Source: Stenotrophomonas maltophilia
GTDB taxonomy: Bacteria; Pseudomonadota; Gammaproteobacteria; Xanthomonadales; Xanthomonadaceae
DNA: 64,000 bases
Assembly: GCA_002435595.1 (NCBI GenBank)
Contig: DJBL01000093.1
Location: forward strand, 1 to 64,000
Reading direction: 5' to 3'
Shown in pieces: positions 61,535 through 64,000 of the stretch. The notes below the pieces were generated by a model. That model had not been told where the DNA came from and did not search any database. It saw only the letters and a list, made by a program, of their open reading frames with translations. Positions within the stretch are counted from its first letter, which is position 1. Each line of letters opens with the position of its first letter. The translations under genes were made by a program, and so were the position numbers.

Positions 61535-62776
61535 ATGCTCACCCCCTACCGAACCCTGTTCGCCGTTGCCGCAACCCGGCGCTTCGCCCTGGCTGGGCTG
61601 CTGGCGCGGCTGCCGCTGCCGATGACCGGCATCGGCATCATCACCCTGCTCGCGCAGCTGCGCGGCAGCTACGCCCTGGCCGGCAGCGTGGCCGCCACGT
61701 TCGTGCTTGCCTACGCGCTGCTGTCGCCGCAGATCTCGCGCCTGGTGGACCGGCACGGGCAAGCGCGCGTGCTGCCGATCGCCACGGCGATCAGTGTGTT
61801 CGGCATGGCGGTGCTGCTCGCGGCCGCCGCGTGGCAGGCGTCGGCCGGGATGCTGTTTGCCGGGGCGGTGCTGGCCGGGTGCATGCCGAGCATGTCGGCG
61901 ATGGTGCGTGCGCGATGGGCCGCGCTGTACCGGGGGCAACCGCAGCTGCAGACCGCCTACTCGCTGGAGACCGTGCTGGACGAAGTAACCTTCATCGCCG
62001 GTCCGCCGCTGGCGGTGGGGCTGGCGGTGGCGATCGATCCGCTGGCCGGCCTGTTTGCCGCCGCCGTGCTGTTGGCCCTGGGCGTTGCCGCGCTGGTCGT
62101 GCAACGCGGCAGCCAACCGCCGTTGCAGCCCATCGATGCGGGCAACCGCCACGGGTCGGCGATCGGCGTGGCGAACGTGCGTCTGCTGGCGCTGCTGATG
62201 GTGGCCATGGGCGTGATTGTGGGCACCGTGGACATCACCAGTGTCGCCTTCGCCGCGCAGCGCGGCGTGCCCGGCGCCGCCAGCATGGTGCTGTCCGCCT
62301 ATGCTCTGGGCTCGTGCGTGGCCGGGCTGGCATTCGGTGCGGTCGCGCTGCGCTGGCCGCTGCGGCGGCTGCTGTTGCTGGGTGGCCTGGCAACCGCGGC
62401 GTCCACCCTGCCCCTGCTGCAGGTGGACGGCATCGCCGCGCTTGCGCTGGCCGTGCTGGTGGCCGGCGTGTTCTTCGCCCCGACCATGATCGTGGCGATG
62501 TCGATCGTGGAACGGCTGGTGCCTGCGCATCGGCTGACCGAAGGCATGACCTGGCTGCTGGCCGGGCTCAACGTGGGCGTGGCGATGGGTGCGGCCGCTG
62601 CCGGCCAGGTCGTGGATATGGCCGGGGCGCGCGCGGGCTTCGGGGTCGCCGCGACCGGCGCTGCGATGGTGGTGCTCACCACGCTGTGGGTGCATCAGCG
62701 TCTGCCCGCGACACCGGACGCCACACCCGGTGCGGCCCACGCGCCCGCCGCCCTTGCTGCAGGATCCGATCGATGA
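61535..62776 (+). CDS. MFS transporter, probable drug or metabolite exporter
   Basis: 413 residues with 12 hydrophobic segments. SRLVDRHGQARVL is a loop 2-3 motif. The start at 61535 has GGAG 11 bases upstream; the frame from 61481 would begin inside the operator. The stop overlaps the next start (ATGA), so both transporters are made together. Substrate unknown. Confidence 0.85.
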   Translation: MLTPYRTLFAVAATRRFALAGLLARLPLPMTGIGIITLLAQLRGSYALAGSVAATFVLAYALLSPQISRLVDRHGQARVLPIATAISVFGMAVLLAAAAWQASAGMLFAGAVLAGCMPSMSAMVRARWAALYRGQPQLQTAYSLETVLDEVTFIAGPPLAVGLAVAIDPLAGLFAAAVLLALGVAALVVQRGSQPPLQPIDAGNRHGSAIGVANVRLLALLMVAMGVIVGTVDITSVAFAAQRGVPGAASMVLSAYALGSCVAGLAFGAVALRWPLRRLLLLGGLATAASTLPLLQVDGIAALALAVLVAGVFFAPTMIVAMSIVERLVPAHRLTEGMTWLLAGLNVGVAMGAAAAGQVVDMAGARAGFGVAATGAAMVVLTTLWVHQRLPATPDATPGAAHAPAALAAGSDR

Positions 62777-63978
62777 GCGGCGTCCTGGCTGCACCCGCCG
62801 GCGCACCGCGTGCCTGGCTGGCGGTGGTGGCCGCCGGCCTGGCCACGTTTTCGGTGGTCACCACCGAGATGCTGCCGGTGGGCCTGTTGTCCAGCATCGC
62901 CGAACAGTTGGGCACCCGCACCGGCACGGTGGGTCTGACGCTCTCGCTGCCGGCGCTGCTGGCCGCGCTGTTCGCGCCGATCGCGGTGATCGGCGCCGGT
63001 GGGGTTGACCGGCGCTGGATCCTGGCGGGTCTGCTCGCCCTGCTGGTGGTCGCCAACCTGGCCTCGGCACTGGCGGTGGACATTTACGGGCTGCTCGCCG
63101 CCCGGGTGCTGGTGGGCTTCTGCATGGGCGGCATCTGGGCCATCGCCGGTGGCCTGGCTGCGCGGCTGGTGCCGGCCGAGGGCGTGGGGCTGGCCACGTC
63201 GATCATCTTCGGTGGCGTCGCGGCGGCGTCGGTGCTGGGCGTGCCGCTGGGCACCTGGGTCGGCGACCTGGCCGGCTGGCGCTGGGCCTTTGCCGGCATG
63301 GCGCTGCTCAGCGCAGCGGTGCTGCTGCTGCACCTTCTGGCGATGCCGGCGCTGCCGGTGGCGTCCTCGCCCACGCTGCGCCAGTTGCGCGGGCAGCTGG
63401 GCAACCGGGCGTTGCAGGCGGGGCTGTTGTTGACGCTGCTGCTGGTCGGTGCGCACTTCATGACCTTCACCTTCGTGCGGCCACTGCTGGTCAGCGTGGC
63501 CGGCATCGATCCGCGCTGGATGGGTGCGGTGCTGTTCGGCTACGGCATCGCGGGCATCGGCGGCAATTTCCTCGCGGGCGCCGCGGCTGCCCGTCGCACG
63601 GCACCCACGGTGGCTGTCATTGGGTTGGGCCTGCTGCTCACGCCGCTGCTGTACCTGACCATCGGCGACACGGTCGCGGCGGGCACCGCCGTACTGCTGC
63701 TCTGGGGGCTGGCCTACGGCGGGGTGTCGGTCGCGCTGATGACCTGGGTGATGCGCGCCGCGCCGCACGCGCTTGAAATGGCCAGCGCGCTGTATGTCGG
63801 CGTCTTCAACGTGGGCATCGCGCTGGGCTCATGGACCGGCGGCCAGCTGATGGACGGACCGGGGCTGACCACCATGCTGTGGTCGTCGGCGGGCTGTGCC
63901 GGCGCCGCGCTGGCGCTGGCGGCAGTGCTGACGGCACGTGGGCAACCACCGCGGACGGAAACGACAAACGCCGGGTAA
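62773..63978 (+). CDS. MFS transporter, AraJ/sugar-efflux-like
   Basis: 401 residues with 12 helices. VVTTEMLPVGLLSSIAEQLG in helix 1, ARVLVGFCMGGIWAIAGGLA and the central loop fit the DHA1 branch of AraJ, SotB and NepI (export of sugars, nucleosides or drugs). The frame is open far upstream, but the ATG at 62773 overlapping the previous stop is the natural start. Two MFS exporters in one operon may serve one toxic compound or form part of a detox pathway. Confidence 0.85.
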   Translation: MSGVLAAPAGAPRAWLAVVAAGLATFSVVTTEMLPVGLLSSIAEQLGTRTGTVGLTLSLPALLAALFAPIAVIGAGGVDRRWILAGLLALLVVANLASALAVDIYGLLAARVLVGFCMGGIWAIAGGLAARLVPAEGVGLATSIIFGGVAAASVLGVPLGTWVGDLAGWRWAFAGMALLSAAVLLLHLLAMPALPVASSPTLRQLRGQLGNRALQAGLLLTLLLVGAHFMTFTFVRPLLVSVAGIDPRWMGAVLFGYGIAGIGGNFLAGAAAARRTAPTVAVIGLGLLLTPLLYLTIGDTVAAGTAVLLLWGLAYGGVSVALMTWVMRAAPHALEMASALYVGVFNVGIALGSWTGGQLMDGPGLTTMLWSSAGCAGAALALAAVLTARGQPPRTETTNAG

Positions 63979-63989
63979 TCCCGGCGTTT
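63966..63989 (+). terminator. hairpin with the MFS stop codon in its loop
   Basis: AAACGCCGGG and CCCGGCGTTT form a 10-bp perfect stem; the loop TAAT contains the TAA stop of the second MFS gene (63976-63978). GTTT follows on the plus strand, so it may terminate in both directions. The remaining 11 bases of the window show nothing. Confidence 0.75.
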
Positions 63990-64000
63990 GCGGTGCAGCT

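Noticed and set aside
61450..62772. Upstream extension of the second MFS gene to an 842-residue protein
   Set aside because: The extra part is an out-of-frame reading of the first MFS gene and is full of Arg and Ala; the ATG at 62773 overlapping the previous stop is the normal start.

Overview
The window is a 64-kb stretch of a GC-rich gammaproteobacterial chromosome, most likely Stenotrophomonas or a close relative in the Xanthomonadaceae. Three things suggest this: gene orders such as ndk-rlmN-pilF-rodZ, cmk-rpsA-ihfB-lapA-lapB and fimX; a 41-residue type-B L36 gene; and many short palindromes that begin with GTAG, the hallmark of Stenotrophomonas REP (SMAG) elements. I see no phage, insertion sequence, CRISPR array, tRNA or rRNA gene. 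No read was compared to a database; all names rest on motifs and on remembered family knowledge.

Layout. 1-3250: a minus-strand housekeeping block (rodZ-like, partial; pilF; rlmN; ndk). 3218-7619: a fatty-acid beta-oxidation operon made of a PsrA-type TetR repressor with a consensus-like operator, a FadN-type dehydrogenase/hydratase and a thiolase. 7771-16097: a long minus-strand run cmk, rpsA, ihfB, lapA, lapB, a WbpL-like glycosyl-phosphate transferase, a WbpM-like dehydratase and galU, i.e. envelope and lipopolysaccharide functions. 16172-20900: plus-strand rpmJ (type B), a small secreted protein, agmatine-to-putrescine enzymes (aguA, aguB), a GNAT acetyltransferase and a TraB-family protein. 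21036-28773: an efflux operon with one membrane fusion lipoprotein and two different RND pumps. 28979-29845: two small c-type cytochromes. 30121-36474: uup, a LysR/YeiH divergent pair, dbpA and apt.

36585-52193 is the most interesting region. It encodes what looks like the whole route from quinate/shikimate to central metabolism: a PQQ membrane dehydrogenase (QuiA), a porin (QuiX-like), an exported type I dehydroquinase (QuiB-like), an exported beta-helix protein that is my candidate for the dehydroshikimate dehydratase (QuiC-like), an aromatic acid importer (PcaK), then PcaH/G, PcaB, PcaD, PcaC, PcaI/J and PcaF. An IclR-family regulator lies inside. Copies of the sequence GTTCGATAATCGCAC or close variants sit before quiA, before pcaI and before quiC, which suggests one regulon under that regulator. 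The first three steps would take place in the periplasm; protocatechuate is then imported.

52302-63978: selO, a glutathione transferase, a cold-shock gene, yaiI, an RluA-type pseudouridine synthase, yaeQ, a YhiN-type flavoprotein, fimX, and a TetR regulator divergent from two MFS exporters, with two matching palindromic operators between them.
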